Positions 8,037 through 17,020 of a stretch of 64,000 nt of DNA are shown here, piece by piece. The notes beneath the pieces are model-generated. The model searched no databases, was not told the DNA's origin, and saw only the letters and a program-made list of their open reading frames with translations. The position numbers were made by a program, and so were the translations under genes. Each line of letters starts with the position of its first letter. Position 1 is the first letter of the stretch. Source of the DNA: Labilibaculum sp. DW002 (GTDB lineage: Bacteria > Bacteroidota > Bacteroidia > Bacteroidales > Marinifilaceae); NCBI RefSeq assembly GCF_029029525.1, contig NZ_JAKJSC010000002.1, positions 496,001 through 560,000 on the forward strand, written 5' to 3'.

Positions 8037-9683
8037 ATGAAAAATATATATTGTAAAGTATCGACTTTATTCTTGGTCATGATGTTAGTTTTCTCGGGAA
8101 CTACTATTGCTCAGAAAACAATTGAAATTGATACAGACTCAAAAGGTGAAACATTTGAACATTTCTGGAGCAAATGTGTGGGAGCTGGAAGAGCTAATGA
8201 AGCATTAAGAGCTGGATGGTTAGAGCAACTTAAGCTAGTACAAGAAAATTGTGGTTTTGAGTATGTTCGCTTTCATGGTTTGTTTCATGACGATATGTTT
8301 CCTGTTTTCGAAAAAAATGGAAAGACAACTTACAATTGGCAATACATTGATGATGTATTTGACCGTTTATTGGATTTAAATGTAAAACCATTTGTTGAGT
8401 TGGCATTTTTGCCTAAAAGCATGGCAGCGGAAGATTCAAAAACGGTTTTTTGGTGGAAAGCTAATATTACACCAAATGAGGATTCTTTCGAAAAATGGCA
8501 CGATTTAGTATCTGCCTTCACGCAGCATGCGGTTGATCGATATGGTATTGACGAAGTATTAACTTGGTATTTTGAAGTATGGAACGAGCCAAACCTGTAT
8601 CAATTATTTTGGGATGGTACTAAATCACAGTATTTCGAAATGTATAAGCAATCAGCTTTAGCCGTAAAAGCCGTTGATCAGCGTCTTAGAATTGGTGGTC
8701 CAGCCACTAGTAACTTCGTGCCTGATGCGCGTTTTGACACTGAAACTTTAGACAATGATGCAGCGAAAGAAGTATTTACTGTTGATGATATTAACAAATT
8801 GGATTGGCATGGTGTTTGGATTGAGGATTTTCTGAAATATTGTGATAAAGAGAATTTACCTGTTGATTTTGTAAGTTGTCATCCTTATCCAACCGATTAT
8901 GCTTTTAATCCTGAAACAGGAAAAGGAAGAGGCCTTACCCGTTTTATTCATGCTCCAAAATTGGATATGGAATGGTTAAAAGAAACGGTTGTGAAAAGTG
9001 CTTTCCCAAATGCTGAAATTCACTTAACAGAATGGAATACCAGTCCGAGTAGTAGAGATGCCATGCATGATTTCTTGCCTCCAGCAGCCTACATTGTAAA
9101 ATCCAATCTAGATTGTCTTGGCTTAACGAATTCATTGGCTTTTTGGACATTTACTGATATTTTTGAAGAAAAAGGAGGAGCTTCTAGTATCTTTCATGGT
9201 GGTTTCGGAATGATAAATTACCAGGGTTTAGTTAAACCAAGCTATCATGCTTATCGCATGTTGCATCAGTTAGGAGATGAAGAATTATTTAAAAATGATT
9301 ATCTGTTTGTAAGTCGTAAATCAGAAAATGGTAAAATAGTAGCCTTAGCCTATAACTATCCTAAAGAGTACTATGGTTCTGTACCTGCTGGAAATAACAA
9401 ATTGGAAGAAGGAACATCAAGAGTGCTTGACTTCACACTTACAGGTTTGCAAGCGGGCAAAATGTTTAAAATCGAAATTTTAGATAAAGATCACGGTAAT
9501 ATTCATAATTCTTGGGAAGCATTGGGAAAACCAGAACCTCCAACACGCGAGCAAATAAAAGTGATGAAAAAAGCAGCGAATGCACTAAAAACAGAATTGG
9601 TTTCGGCTGATAAGGACGGTAACTTAAGCATCAAGCATGAAATTACACCTTGGAGTTTAGTGCTTATTGAGCAAATAAATTAA
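8037..9683 (+). CDS. GH39 glycoside hydrolase (beta-xylosidase-like), secreted
   Basis: A 548-residue clan-A retaining enzyme. The GH39 opening is clear (FEHFWSKCVGAGRANEA, then YVRFHGLFHDDM). The acid/base lies in WNEPN (E184) and the nucleophile in HLTEWNTSPSSRD (E332). A beta-sandwich tail follows the barrel. GH39 includes beta-xylosidases and alpha-L-iduronidases, and newer members act on other sugars, so beta-D-xylosidase is the default guess only. An N-terminal Sec signal ends near TIAQ. The stop codon is directly followed by the DUF1961 start, so the two are co-translated or at least co-transcribed. With GH120, GH43 and GH3 in the same locus, a xylose-bearing substrate is plausible. 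Confidence 0.92.
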   Translation: MKNIYCKVSTLFLVMMLVFSGTTIAQKTIEIDTDSKGETFEHFWSKCVGAGRANEALRAGWLEQLKLVQENCGFEYVRFHGLFHDDMFPVFEKNGKTTYNWQYIDDVFDRLLDLNVKPFVELAFLPKSMAAEDSKTVFWWKANITPNEDSFEKWHDLVSAFTQHAVDRYGIDEVLTWYFEVWNEPNLYQLFWDGTKSQYFEMYKQSALAVKAVDQRLRIGGPATSNFVPDARFDTETLDNDAAKEVFTVDDINKLDWHGVWIEDFLKYCDKENLPVDFVSCHPYPTDYAFNPETGKGRGLTRFIHAPKLDMEWLKETVVKSAFPNAEIHLTEWNTSPSSRDAMHDFLPPAAYIVKSNLDCLGLTNSLAFWTFTDIFEEKGGASSIFHGGFGMINYQGLVKPSYHAYRMLHQLGDEELFKNDYLFVSRKSENGKIVALAYNYPKEYYGSVPAGNNKLEEGTSRVLDFTLTGLQAGKMFKIEILDKDHGNIHNSWEALGKPEPPTREQIKVMKKAANALKTELVSADKDGNLSIKHEITPWSLVLIEQIN

Positions 9684-10505
9684 ATGAATATGAAATTGAA
9701 CGTGACCATGCATCATTACTTTAAAAGCTTTGTGTACCTAGTTGTTGTCTGTCTCTTTATGGGCTGTTCTGGTAAAACACAGAAAGATTTTGAAAGCCTA
9801 AATTCCTCAAAAGATTGGACTTTGAAACTTTCAGATTCTTGTACTGGAAATTGGCAGGACAACTGGTTTCTCGATGGCTTAATTGCCACGGTTGAGAACA
9901 GTGAAAAAGGAATGAACTTTACTGCAGGTCCTGAATTTAGGAATGATGCACACCACGCTGTTCTTTGGACGAAAGAATCATTTAAAGGAGATGTTAAGAT
10001 CGAGTACAATTATACCCGAACTGATTCGCAAGTAATCAATGTCAATATTCTATACATTCAAGCGCAAGGAATTGGCAAAGGACCATACGATAAGGATATT
10101 TCAAAATGGAATCACCTAAGAGAGGTGCCAAAAATGAGTCTTTACTACAATTATATGAATCCGCTTCACATAAGTTATGCGGCCTTTCCTATGGTTAATG
10201 AAGATCCAGAAAATGACTATCTGCGTGTGAGAAAATACCCGGTAACTGATGCAATTACCTTTAAAGATATGGAGGTGGAGCCTTCTTATTATGATATCGG
10301 ACTTTTCCTCCCTAATATAAGCTATAAAGTGACTGTTATAAAGACGGATTCGCAATTGCTTATGAATGTTAATGGAGATGGAAAGAATAAGTTGTACACT
10401 TTTGATGTATCAGATAAAGAGAAGTTAGTTGAAGGGCGTATTGGATTAAGACACATGTACACGCGTTCGGCTCGATATAGCGATTTTAAAGTGTCAACTA
10501 AATAG
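9684..10505 (+). CDS. DUF1961-family lipoprotein, probable carbohydrate-active beta-jelly-roll
   Basis: A 273-residue lipoprotein (MGC lipobox, C28) that begins on the base after the GH39 stop codon. From memory it matches the DUF1961 family through GKGPYDKDISKWN, a downstream YNYMNPLHISYAAF segment, and a C-terminal EGRIGLRHMYTRSARYSDF that resembles the closing strands of LamG/DUF1080-type sandwiches. The family has no activity that I know of. A concanavalin-like fold in the middle of a PUL suggests a glycan-binding protein or an uncharacterised glycosidase or lyase. It is followed after 41 bp by the propeller gene at 10547, and the two may act as a pair. Family call moderately sure, function unknown. 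Confidence 0.75.
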   Translation: MNMKLNVTMHHYFKSFVYLVVVCLFMGCSGKTQKDFESLNSSKDWTLKLSDSCTGNWQDNWFLDGLIATVENSEKGMNFTAGPEFRNDAHHAVLWTKESFKGDVKIEYNYTRTDSQVINVNILYIQAQGIGKGPYDKDISKWNHLREVPKMSLYYNYMNPLHISYAAFPMVNEDPENDYLRVRKYPVTDAITFKDMEVEPSYYDIGLFLPNISYKVTVIKTDSQLLMNVNGDGKNKLYTFDVSDKEKLVEGRIGLRHMYTRSARYSDFKVSTK

Positions 10506-10546
10506 TTTAAAAAACAATATTTCTGCATAATACTGAGAAAGGAATC

Positions 10547-11683
10547 ATGATAAAACGCTTAACACCATATTTAGGAATAGTTATTGCTTTGCTCTGCCTA
10601 AACTCAAAGATTAGCGCTCAGGAATGGGAAAATGATATTTACCCACGTATTGGAGAGGCACCTATTAACGGTGGATTTGCCATGGATAATTATTGGGTGT
10701 GGGGAAGTTCTGTGGTAAAAGGCAATGATGGTACATTTCATATGTTTGTAAGCCGCTGGCCAAAATCCTTACCTTTTCATCCTGGATGGATGCTTGCTTC
10801 AGAAATTGTACATGCAGTTGCTGAAAAAGCTGAAGGTCCTTATGAATTCGTAGAAGTTGCATTGGGAGCTCGCGGAGCCAAATATTGGGATGGGAGATCT
10901 GCGCATAATCCAAGAGTAGTAAAGTATAAAGATACCTATGTGATGTTTTATATGGGGTCGACTCATCCATTTGATGAGATTTCAGATTTAAGCCTGGATT
11001 CACCACAAACAATTGTGGCTCGTTCCAACAAAAGAATTGGCATTGCTACATCTAAAAGCTTAAATGGTCCATGGCAAAGGCGGGATAAATGTATTTTAGA
11101 AACCAAACCTGATACTTTTTATGAGTTCTTGACTTCTAATCCAGCACCATGGATTAATGAGGATGGTAGTGTAGACTTAATTTTTAAATCTAGAAAATAC
11201 AATAAGAATTTTCCATTCCATAGTTCTATGAAGATAGGCTTAGCAAAGGCCGATCATTATGAAGGCCCTTATTCTGTAGCTGTGAGTGAACCTATTTTTG
11301 GAGTGGATAAAATCGGAGAAGTGGAAGATCCATTTTTATGGAAAGATAAAAATGGATATCACATGATAGCTAAGGACCAAAGAGGCCAAATAACTGGAAA
11401 AATGCACTCTGGAGTTCTGGCTCATTCTAAAGATGCTATCAACTGGAAGCTTGATAAAGATCCGTTGGCGTACACGCGTAATATAAAATGGTCAGGTGGT
11501 AGTGTTATTGAAATGGGACAGCTAGAACGTCCTTTTGTCCTAATTCAGAATGGAGTATTAACACACTTATTTTTTGCAACTATGGATGGCCCTGGAGGAT
11601 TTTCGAATTCTACAAAATCTTGGAATATGGTGATTCCATTAAATAATGAAAAAACAAATAAAAATTTAAATATAATAAAATGA
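10547..11683 (+). CDS. Five-bladed beta-propeller glycosidase-like protein (GH43/GH117-like)
   Basis: A 378-residue secreted protein whose repeating blade segments resemble the GH43/GH117 propeller superfamily. Visible blades include DNYWVWGSSVVKGNDGTFHM, SAHNPRVVKYKDTYVMFYMG, APWINEDGSVDLIFKS and VGEVEDPFLW-like GEVEDPFLWKDKNGYHMI, ending with LERPFVL. The acids in VEDPF and LERPF are candidate catalytic residues. The blade order does not match any family well enough for me to name one. A Sec signal ends near SAQE. The stop overlaps the start of the GH29 gene by 4 bp (ATGA), a sign of translational coupling. A possible role is removing a terminal sugar that then exposes fucose, or the reverse. 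Confidence 0.7.
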   Translation: MIKRLTPYLGIVIALLCLNSKISAQEWENDIYPRIGEAPINGGFAMDNYWVWGSSVVKGNDGTFHMFVSRWPKSLPFHPGWMLASEIVHAVAEKAEGPYEFVEVALGARGAKYWDGRSAHNPRVVKYKDTYVMFYMGSTHPFDEISDLSLDSPQTIVARSNKRIGIATSKSLNGPWQRRDKCILETKPDTFYEFLTSNPAPWINEDGSVDLIFKSRKYNKNFPFHSSMKIGLAKADHYEGPYSVAVSEPIFGVDKIGEVEDPFLWKDKNGYHMIAKDQRGQITGKMHSGVLAHSKDAINWKLDKDPLAYTRNIKWSGGSVIEMGQLERPFVLIQNGVLTHLFFATMDGPGGFSNSTKSWNMVIPLNNEKTNKNLNIIK

Positions 11684-13062
11684 ACAAGTTATTACAGATT
11701 ATAGCCGTTTGTATGCTTTTATTCAACTTTGGATGTGAATCAAAAGTAAAGAAAGGAAGCAAAGATTCTGAAGAAAAATCAGTCGTGAGATTATCAGATG
11801 ATGAACGTATGGAATGGTGGCGTGATGCCCGTTTTGGAATGTTTATTCATTGGGGAGCCTATGCTATTCCTGGTGGAGAGCGTAATGGTGAAGTTTGTAA
11901 AGGTGGAGCCGAATGGGTCATGGATAAATTAGACTATACCATTGAGGATTACGAAAAGGAAGTTACAGCTAAATTTAATCCAGTTAAGTTCGATGCTGAT
12001 GCTTGGGTTAAAATGGCACAAGATGCTGGTATGAAATACATTGTATTAACATCGAAGCATCATGATGGATTCTGTCTTTGGGATTCTGAAATTACTGATT
12101 ATGATGTGATGGAAGCTAGTCCATTTAAGCGCGATATCGTTAAAGAATTATCAGAAGCTTGTAAGAAAGCTGATATGAGATTTTGTTTGTATCACTCAAT
12201 AGTCGATTGGCATCATCCACAAGCACAGGCGCCTTTATTCCCTAATTATAATGCGGGTCAAAAAGATCAAACTGTCGTTAATCCTGAATTTCCAAAATAT
12301 TATGAGAATTATTTAAAACCAATGGTTGGTGAGTTGCTAACCAAGTATGATAATGTAGATGTTATTTGGTTTGATGGTGATTGGATTGCAGACTATACTA
12401 CAGAAATGGGGAAAGATTTTTATTCTTATATCCGCAGTGTAAAGCCAAATGTCATTGTAAATAACCGTGTTGATAAAGGTCGTAACGGAATGGAAGGAAT
12501 GGATAAGGAAGGCGAATTCGCTGGCGATTTCGGTACTCCTGAACAAGAAATTCCTGCAACAGGTATTGATTCTGATTGGGAAGCATGCATGACAATGAAT
12601 GGATCATGGGGCTACAAACCATCGGATAAAAACTGGAAGAGTGATACTAAACTGATCCAAAACTTAGTAGACATTGTATCTAAAGGAGGTAACTTCTTAT
12701 TAAATATTGGTCCTGATGCACAAGGTTTATTTCCTCAGGAGAGCATTGATCGTTTAAAGAGTATAGGAGAATGGACAAAAGCGAATAGTGAAGCCATTTA
12801 TGGTGCTAAGGCTAGTCCTTTTGCACGTCCGGAGTGGGGAAGATATACCAGTAAGTCTGGTGTGGTTTATGCACATGTATTTGACTGGCCTAAAGATGGA
12901 AGATTAGTTTTAGATGCAAGCATCAAAATTAAAAGTGCAAGCTTATTAAGCACGCCAACATCTGAGTTGTTAGTGAACACTGATGATAATGGTGTTTCAA
13001 TTCAAGTACCGGTTTCAGCACCAGATCGTTCCGCTAGTGTTATTAAGATTATTGTAGAATAG
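11680..13062 (+). CDS. GH29 alpha-L-fucosidase, lipoprotein (copy 1)
   Basis: A 460-residue retaining fucosidase-family enzyme with the hallmark WWRDARFGMFIHWGAYA, the SKHHDGFCLW motif, and the nucleophile in VIWFDGDW (D232). Downstream are the WEACMTMNGSWGY and SKGGNFLLNIGPDA blocks and a short beta-sandwich. A lipobox (NFGC, C19) places it on a membrane, probably facing the periplasm or the outer surface. The gene overlaps the propeller gene by 4 bp and is followed by a strong hairpin. It differs from the other two GH29 copies at the nucleophile loop (FDGDW here, FDTPEL and WDTPRG in the others), so it may release fucose from a different position. GH29 members vary in linkage preference, and none can be fixed here. 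Confidence 0.94.
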   Translation: MNKLLQIIAVCMLLFNFGCESKVKKGSKDSEEKSVVRLSDDERMEWWRDARFGMFIHWGAYAIPGGERNGEVCKGGAEWVMDKLDYTIEDYEKEVTAKFNPVKFDADAWVKMAQDAGMKYIVLTSKHHDGFCLWDSEITDYDVMEASPFKRDIVKELSEACKKADMRFCLYHSIVDWHHPQAQAPLFPNYNAGQKDQTVVNPEFPKYYENYLKPMVGELLTKYDNVDVIWFDGDWIADYTTEMGKDFYSYIRSVKPNVIVNNRVDKGRNGMEGMDKEGEFAGDFGTPEQEIPATGIDSDWEACMTMNGSWGYKPSDKNWKSDTKLIQNLVDIVSKGGNFLLNIGPDAQGLFPQESIDRLKSIGEWTKANSEAIYGAKASPFARPEWGRYTSKSGVVYAHVFDWPKDGRLVLDASIKIKSASLLSTPTSELLVNTDDNGVSIQVPVSAPDRSASVIKIIVE

Positions 13063-13091
13063 TTTCGTTTGATTTGGTAATGTGGTTAGCA

Positions 13092-13123
13092 AACGACAAG
13101 TGTTAGTAATAACACTTGTCGTT
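13092..13123 (+). terminator. Perfect hairpin after GH29 copy 1
   Basis: AACGACAAGTGTTA (13092-13105) pairs perfectly with TAACACTTGTCGTT (13110-13123) across a 4-nt loop. A second pair, TTTGGTAA (13073-13080) with TTACCAAA (13138-13145), could close an outer stem. The T-run after it is broken. It is probably the end of the GH39-GH29 unit. Confidence 0.75.
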
Positions 13124-13206
13124 AATTTAATTCTCTGTTACCAAACTATTTTAAGCAATGCTTCTTTTTTTGCCTCATACATCAAACGTTTGTAAATTTT
13201 AATACA

Positions 13207-16200
13207 ATGAGATTTAGCTTTTTTGTTCTTCTTTTTTTATTTGGAAATATTCTTCAGGCACAATTAAAAACCACAGTTGGAGCATCTGATTTTACTGATT
13301 GGTCAGGAATTACCAAAGTCAAAAATAACAATGCTTATTTCCAAAGTGGGGAAGTAATTTCTTTTTCTTATCCAAAGCTCAAACGGTCAGCCAAAGGATA
13401 TAGAGATTATTATGCTAATGCTTTAGATTGGAGTGTATACGCAGGTTTATCCTTTCAAATCTATCAAAAAAATGAATCGGCGAATGATATTGAAATTTCA
13501 TTTACAGTAGACGAAACCAGTACACGTATTTTACAGCACGTGAGTAAAGCGAAAATTCAAATTGTTGGAAAAGGATGGCAAGAGGTTTTTATTCCTTGGG
13601 AGATGTTTGATTTAGTGAAAGGACAAAGAGGAACGCTTCAAGGAGTTACTAAACTAGATATTCTTGCTAAGTCGGCAAATAACCAAACATTACAGATTAA
13701 AAATATAGCCTTAAGCAAAGGTCAGGTTTTATCAATGGAATCGAAGATTTTGGGTAAGTCGGCTAAGGCTGGAGAAACAGTAGAATATGAATTAGAGCTT
13801 GGTAATACCACAAACAAAAATCAAAAAATACAATTTATTTTCCCCCGAGTAGGATGGGAATCAATGCACTCAAGCATTGAACCTTCCTCTATAGAACTGG
13901 CTCCCAACCAGATTAAAAAATGCAAGGTTCTTGTTACTATTCCAGCATCATTACCGCAAGGAGTACGTGAAAAACAAGTGTTAAAAGCCATTGCAAATGG
14001 AAATGCAACAATTTCTATTGAATTTACAACAGCAGTTACAGTACCATCACCGTTTATGGTTCATACAAGCGAAGGATGGCAAGAAATAGAAGAGAAAATA
14101 GAGCATTATGACTGGGCCAAAGAAGAATTAGCAATCTACGAAGCAAAAGCTATCAATTGGAAAGTGCCTGAATATGCGACTAAAGAAGCATCTATTGATG
14201 CTTACCGAGGCAAGTATCTGTTTCATAATAATGAAGCTGGCAATGCGATGCAATGTGCCATTGCCTATAGACTAACTGGTAAAAAGGAGTATGCTCAAAA
14301 ATGTGTTGATTTATTGCGCAAACTGTCTGATAAAGAAAATGGTTATCCAGCTACATTTAGAGTAAACCAAAACAACTTTGTAAAAGAAGGTGGTGTTTTT
14401 CAGGATTTGGCCAGAACCTATGATATGATTAAGGATTGTGGTCTGTTAAGCCAAAAGGATCATAAATTAATTGAAAATACTTTCCGTTTATATATCGAAA
14501 CAACCATGTTGGGTAACGATAATGGAGGTGTTAATAATTGGGATTTAAGTGAACTTGCAGGGGCCTTTTATAGCGCATTGGTTATTCAGGATTGGAATCT
14601 TGTAGAATGGACCTTACATTCTCCATCTGGTATTTACCGTCAGTTTTCGCAAGGAGTTATGAGCGATGGTTGGTGGTATGAATGTGCAGTTGGCTACAAC
14701 TTATGGTGTTCAACCATGTTCTCAGAAATAGCCATTGCATTGCGTCCTTGGGGAAACAATTTTGTTGATGAGCAAGTTGCAATTGGAACGACTCCATATT
14801 ATTCCTTATTGCCTGAACGCATGACTCCAGGCTTGTATGGTATGGATTTTAATAAATGGGGAGCTATGCACAAGAGCAGTGTTGGTATTAAAGATATGTG
14901 GGATGCATTAATTCCCTTTCTGGATTACCGTGGAGTAATGTTTGCAGTAAACGATGCCAAGGAAGATTTAGTAATTGGAGAACCTTACGAATTAGCTTAT
15001 TACCTGTATGGCGATCCTGAATATGCAGCTGTTATCAACCGAGGTGAGCAAAGAAATTTATTATACGGAGTACCCGAATTGCCTGAAGTGACATCAGATA
15101 AAGTGAAACATTCTTCCTTCGCCGATAACATGGGGATTGTTCAGTTACGATCGCAAACAAAAGACAGGGAGCAACGAGAGCAAATTCAGGCAGTATTGCA
15201 TTACGGCACACATGGTGGTTATCACGGCCATTTCGATAGAACTAATTTCTTGAGCATGATGCGTTATGGACGAAGCTTTTATAATCCTGAAATGTATTGG
15301 TATGGATATAAATCTCACTTATATAAGTTCTTGGTGCAAACTTCTATCAACAAAAATATGGTGGTTGTCGATCAAAAAATGCAAGAGCCAAAAGAAAGTT
15401 TCAAGACCTTGTTTTATACAGGAAATATGATGCAGGCTGCGGCGGTTGAGACAAAAGCACGTTGGAGTAATCCACCATACGGAGGTATGATATATGGTGA
15501 TAAAACACATCTGACATTTGCCGAAAAAGCATTTGAAGAGGGACGCTCTGTAGTTGTACCTGAGAATGCGCCAAAATATGGAACGTTGACCGATTTTTCT
15601 GAACCTGTTTTGCAGCGTAGGTTAATGATAATGATGGATGACTATGTGGTATTGGCAGATTATCTGCAAGCTAATGAAGAGCATACTTACGATTGGTTGT
15701 TCCAAATGAAAGGATTTAAAGAAATGCTTGCTGATAAATCGGAGTTGTTTAAACACGATAATCAAATGAGTTCAGATCCTTTAGGAAGTGCTCAATTTAT
15801 AACGGATTGTAACTGGTATAAAACCGAAGGGACATCACGGGCTAAATTCGAAATGTGTTGGGGAGAAGGCTGTGATAATGCAGGAGGACGAATGCCACAT
15901 AGTGAAGATGGTCCTTTAAAGATTGACGTAATCACTGCCTGGCCGCAACAGAACAATATCATGATTGGTACTGCTCCCGAAAGTTTTGGCGTGAACAAAC
16001 AATTATGGTATACGGTTAAGGCTGATAATGAAACGATATTAAGTGACAGTTCTGGTGTTTGGATTCTAGGTAGTAAAAATATAGAATTGGATATTACAGA
16101 TAAAAAAGAATTGATACTATCCACAAAAATTGACAAAAAAGCTAAGAATAATACCATTTTCTGGGGCAATGCAAAATTGATCTTAAAAGATGGTTCCGAA

Positions 16201-16686
16201 GTAATGATTTCATCACTTCCAGTTGAAAAGAAAAACATTCTAGATGCATCTGCTGGTCAAGATTACTATGGTGGAGTGATTAAAATTGGTGGAGAATCAA
16301 TGCCAAATTCAACTCCCGCTATGCCGGAAAATTATAACGAAGCTGGTGAAATTAGGGTAGATCTATCGGGTATTGATGTGCTGACATTTAAAGCTAAAAT
16401 TGGAGGGGATTTCCCATTGGGTGATGAATCAGCACGAAGAAAAACGATGGCTGTTCGAAGTTATGGAAAAGATACTCGCTATCTATCAGTTCTTGAACCT
16501 TATGAAAAGGTGTCGTCAATTAAATCAGTAAGTGCAATAAATGCCAATGAGTTGGTCGTTGAGCTTACCGATGGTAGAATTCAAGAAATCACCATTTTTG
16601 ATCTGGATAGTGAAACGAATGAAATAAGAGTATCGGTGAAGGAGCTTGTGAATGGAGTAGTTATTCGAGAAGAGCAAACAAAGTAA
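13207..16686 (+). CDS. Heparinase II/III-fold polysaccharide lyase B with extra N-terminal domain
   Basis: At 1159 residues this is the longest of the lyases. After a Sec signal comes a ~150-residue beta-rich segment (residues ~25-175) that resembles a CBM-like sandwich and is absent from lyase A. A shared Ig-like region (~178-280) follows, then the toroid and beta-sandwich. Motifs are GGVNNW (N444), DGWWYECAVGYN (Y497), and GTHGGYHGHFDR (H669, H673, H675, D677). Alignable segments show that lyases A and B are paralogues. The C-terminal ~150 residues add another beta-sandwich, ending in strands that match the end of lyase A (VLEPYEK, VVELTDGR). It would cleave a uronate linkage by beta-elimination; family number and substrate are not assignable by eye. 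It is followed by the second-longest gap in the window. Confidence 0.85.
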   Translation: MRFSFFVLLFLFGNILQAQLKTTVGASDFTDWSGITKVKNNNAYFQSGEVISFSYPKLKRSAKGYRDYYANALDWSVYAGLSFQIYQKNESANDIEISFTVDETSTRILQHVSKAKIQIVGKGWQEVFIPWEMFDLVKGQRGTLQGVTKLDILAKSANNQTLQIKNIALSKGQVLSMESKILGKSAKAGETVEYELELGNTTNKNQKIQFIFPRVGWESMHSSIEPSSIELAPNQIKKCKVLVTIPASLPQGVREKQVLKAIANGNATISIEFTTAVTVPSPFMVHTSEGWQEIEEKIEHYDWAKEELAIYEAKAINWKVPEYATKEASIDAYRGKYLFHNNEAGNAMQCAIAYRLTGKKEYAQKCVDLLRKLSDKENGYPATFRVNQNNFVKEGGVFQDLARTYDMIKDCGLLSQKDHKLIENTFRLYIETTMLGNDNGGVNNWDLSELAGAFYSALVIQDWNLVEWTLHSPSGIYRQFSQGVMSDGWWYECAVGYNLWCSTMFSEIAIALRPWGNNFVDEQVAIGTTPYYSLLPERMTPGLYGMDFNKWGAMHKSSVGIKDMWDALIPFLDYRGVMFAVNDAKEDLVIGEPYELAYYLYGDPEYAAVINRGEQRNLLYGVPELPEVTSDKVKHSSFADNMGIVQLRSQTKDREQREQIQAVLHYGTHGGYHGHFDRTNFLSMMRYGRSFYNPEMYWYGYKSHLYKFLVQTSINKNMVVVDQKMQEPKESFKTLFYTGNMMQAAAVETKARWSNPPYGGMIYGDKTHLTFAEKAFEEGRSVVVPENAPKYGTLTDFSEPVLQRRLMIMMDDYVVLADYLQANEEHTYDWLFQMKGFKEMLADKSELFKHDNQMSSDPLGSAQFITDCNWYKTEGTSRAKFEMCWGEGCDNAGGRMPHSEDGPLKIDVITAWPQQNNIMIGTAPESFGVNKQLWYTVKADNETILSDSSGVWILGSKNIELDITDKKELILSTKIDKKAKNNTIFWGNAKLILKDGSEVMISSLPVEKKNILDASAGQDYYGGVIKIGGESMPNSTPAMPENYNEAGEIRVDLSGIDVLTFKAKIGGDFPLGDESARRKTMAVRSYGKDTRYLSVLEPYEKVSSIKSVSAINANELVVELTDGRIQEITIFDLDSETNEIRVSVKELVNGVVIREEQTK

Positions 16687-16694
16687 TCTCAGTG

Positions 16695-16710
16695 GGCTTC
16701 GGCTGAAGCC
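16695..16710 (+). terminator. Short hairpin after lyase B
   Basis: GGCTTC and GAAGCC pair around a 4-nt loop (GGCT), starting 9 bp after the stop codon. The stem is only 6 bp and the T-tract is poor, so this is a weak terminator candidate. Confidence 0.35.
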
Positions 16711-16821
16711 TTATCGTAAATGGATTGCCTCAGTTTTTTTGTTGAATATCGTCACGTGCTTAAATATTAGTTTGTTGAGGTTAAATTATTGCAAGAATTT
16801 TATAGACGTTGGAGCTAATGA

Positions 16822-16887
16822 ATGTTCAAAATAGATATTTTTTTAGTGTAAATGAACATTTCATAATTCTACAGGATTGATCAACTT
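16822..16887 (+). promoter_or_regulatory. Repeated 66-bp element, copy 1 (upstream of GH97)
   Basis: This segment aligns without gaps to 46275-46340. Three conserved blocks keep identical spacing: ATGTTYAAAATAGATA (15 of 16 identical), TGAACATTTC (10 of 10) and ATTGRTCAMYTT (9 of 12). The spacers between them are mostly different. In this copy AATGTTCA (16821-16828) and TGAACATT (16853-16860) also form an exact inverted repeat. The nearest start codon is ~134 bp downstream. Conserved blocks with free spacers in front of two transcription blocks suggest a regulator site or promoter. The protein that binds it is unknown. Confidence 0.55.
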
Positions 16888-17020
16888 AGTAGCCCAAATG
16901 ATATCTATGAAGACCATTTTATTTCAGTGTGTATTTTTAATTTGAATGGATTTGTGCCGATAAAAAGCAAAATGTGAGTTTTAAGGGGTAGGGATTTTAA
17001 AAAATGTAGAATTTAAAAAT

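Larger units (their letters stand above)
16687..17020. other. 334-bp non-coding region between lyase B and GH97
   Basis: No gene is visible. It contains a small hairpin close to the lyase B stop (16695-16710) and an element (16822-16887) that recurs upstream of the sulfatase gene at 46362. This layout, a stop hairpin followed by a repeated element, suggests a promoter region for the GH97-to-DUF1080 block. Confidence 0.55.

Noticed and set aside
8037-9683. GH39 as an alpha-L-iduronidase
   Set aside because: Possible in a uronate-rich locus, but the motifs look like the bacterial beta-xylosidase-like group and nothing visible supports iduronate specificity.
13169-13192. Possible Bacteroidota promoter (TTTG and AACGTTTG) upstream of lyase B
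   Set aside because: The two boxes are only ~12 bp apart, well short of the usual ~19-21 bp, and the second differs from TAnnTTTG.
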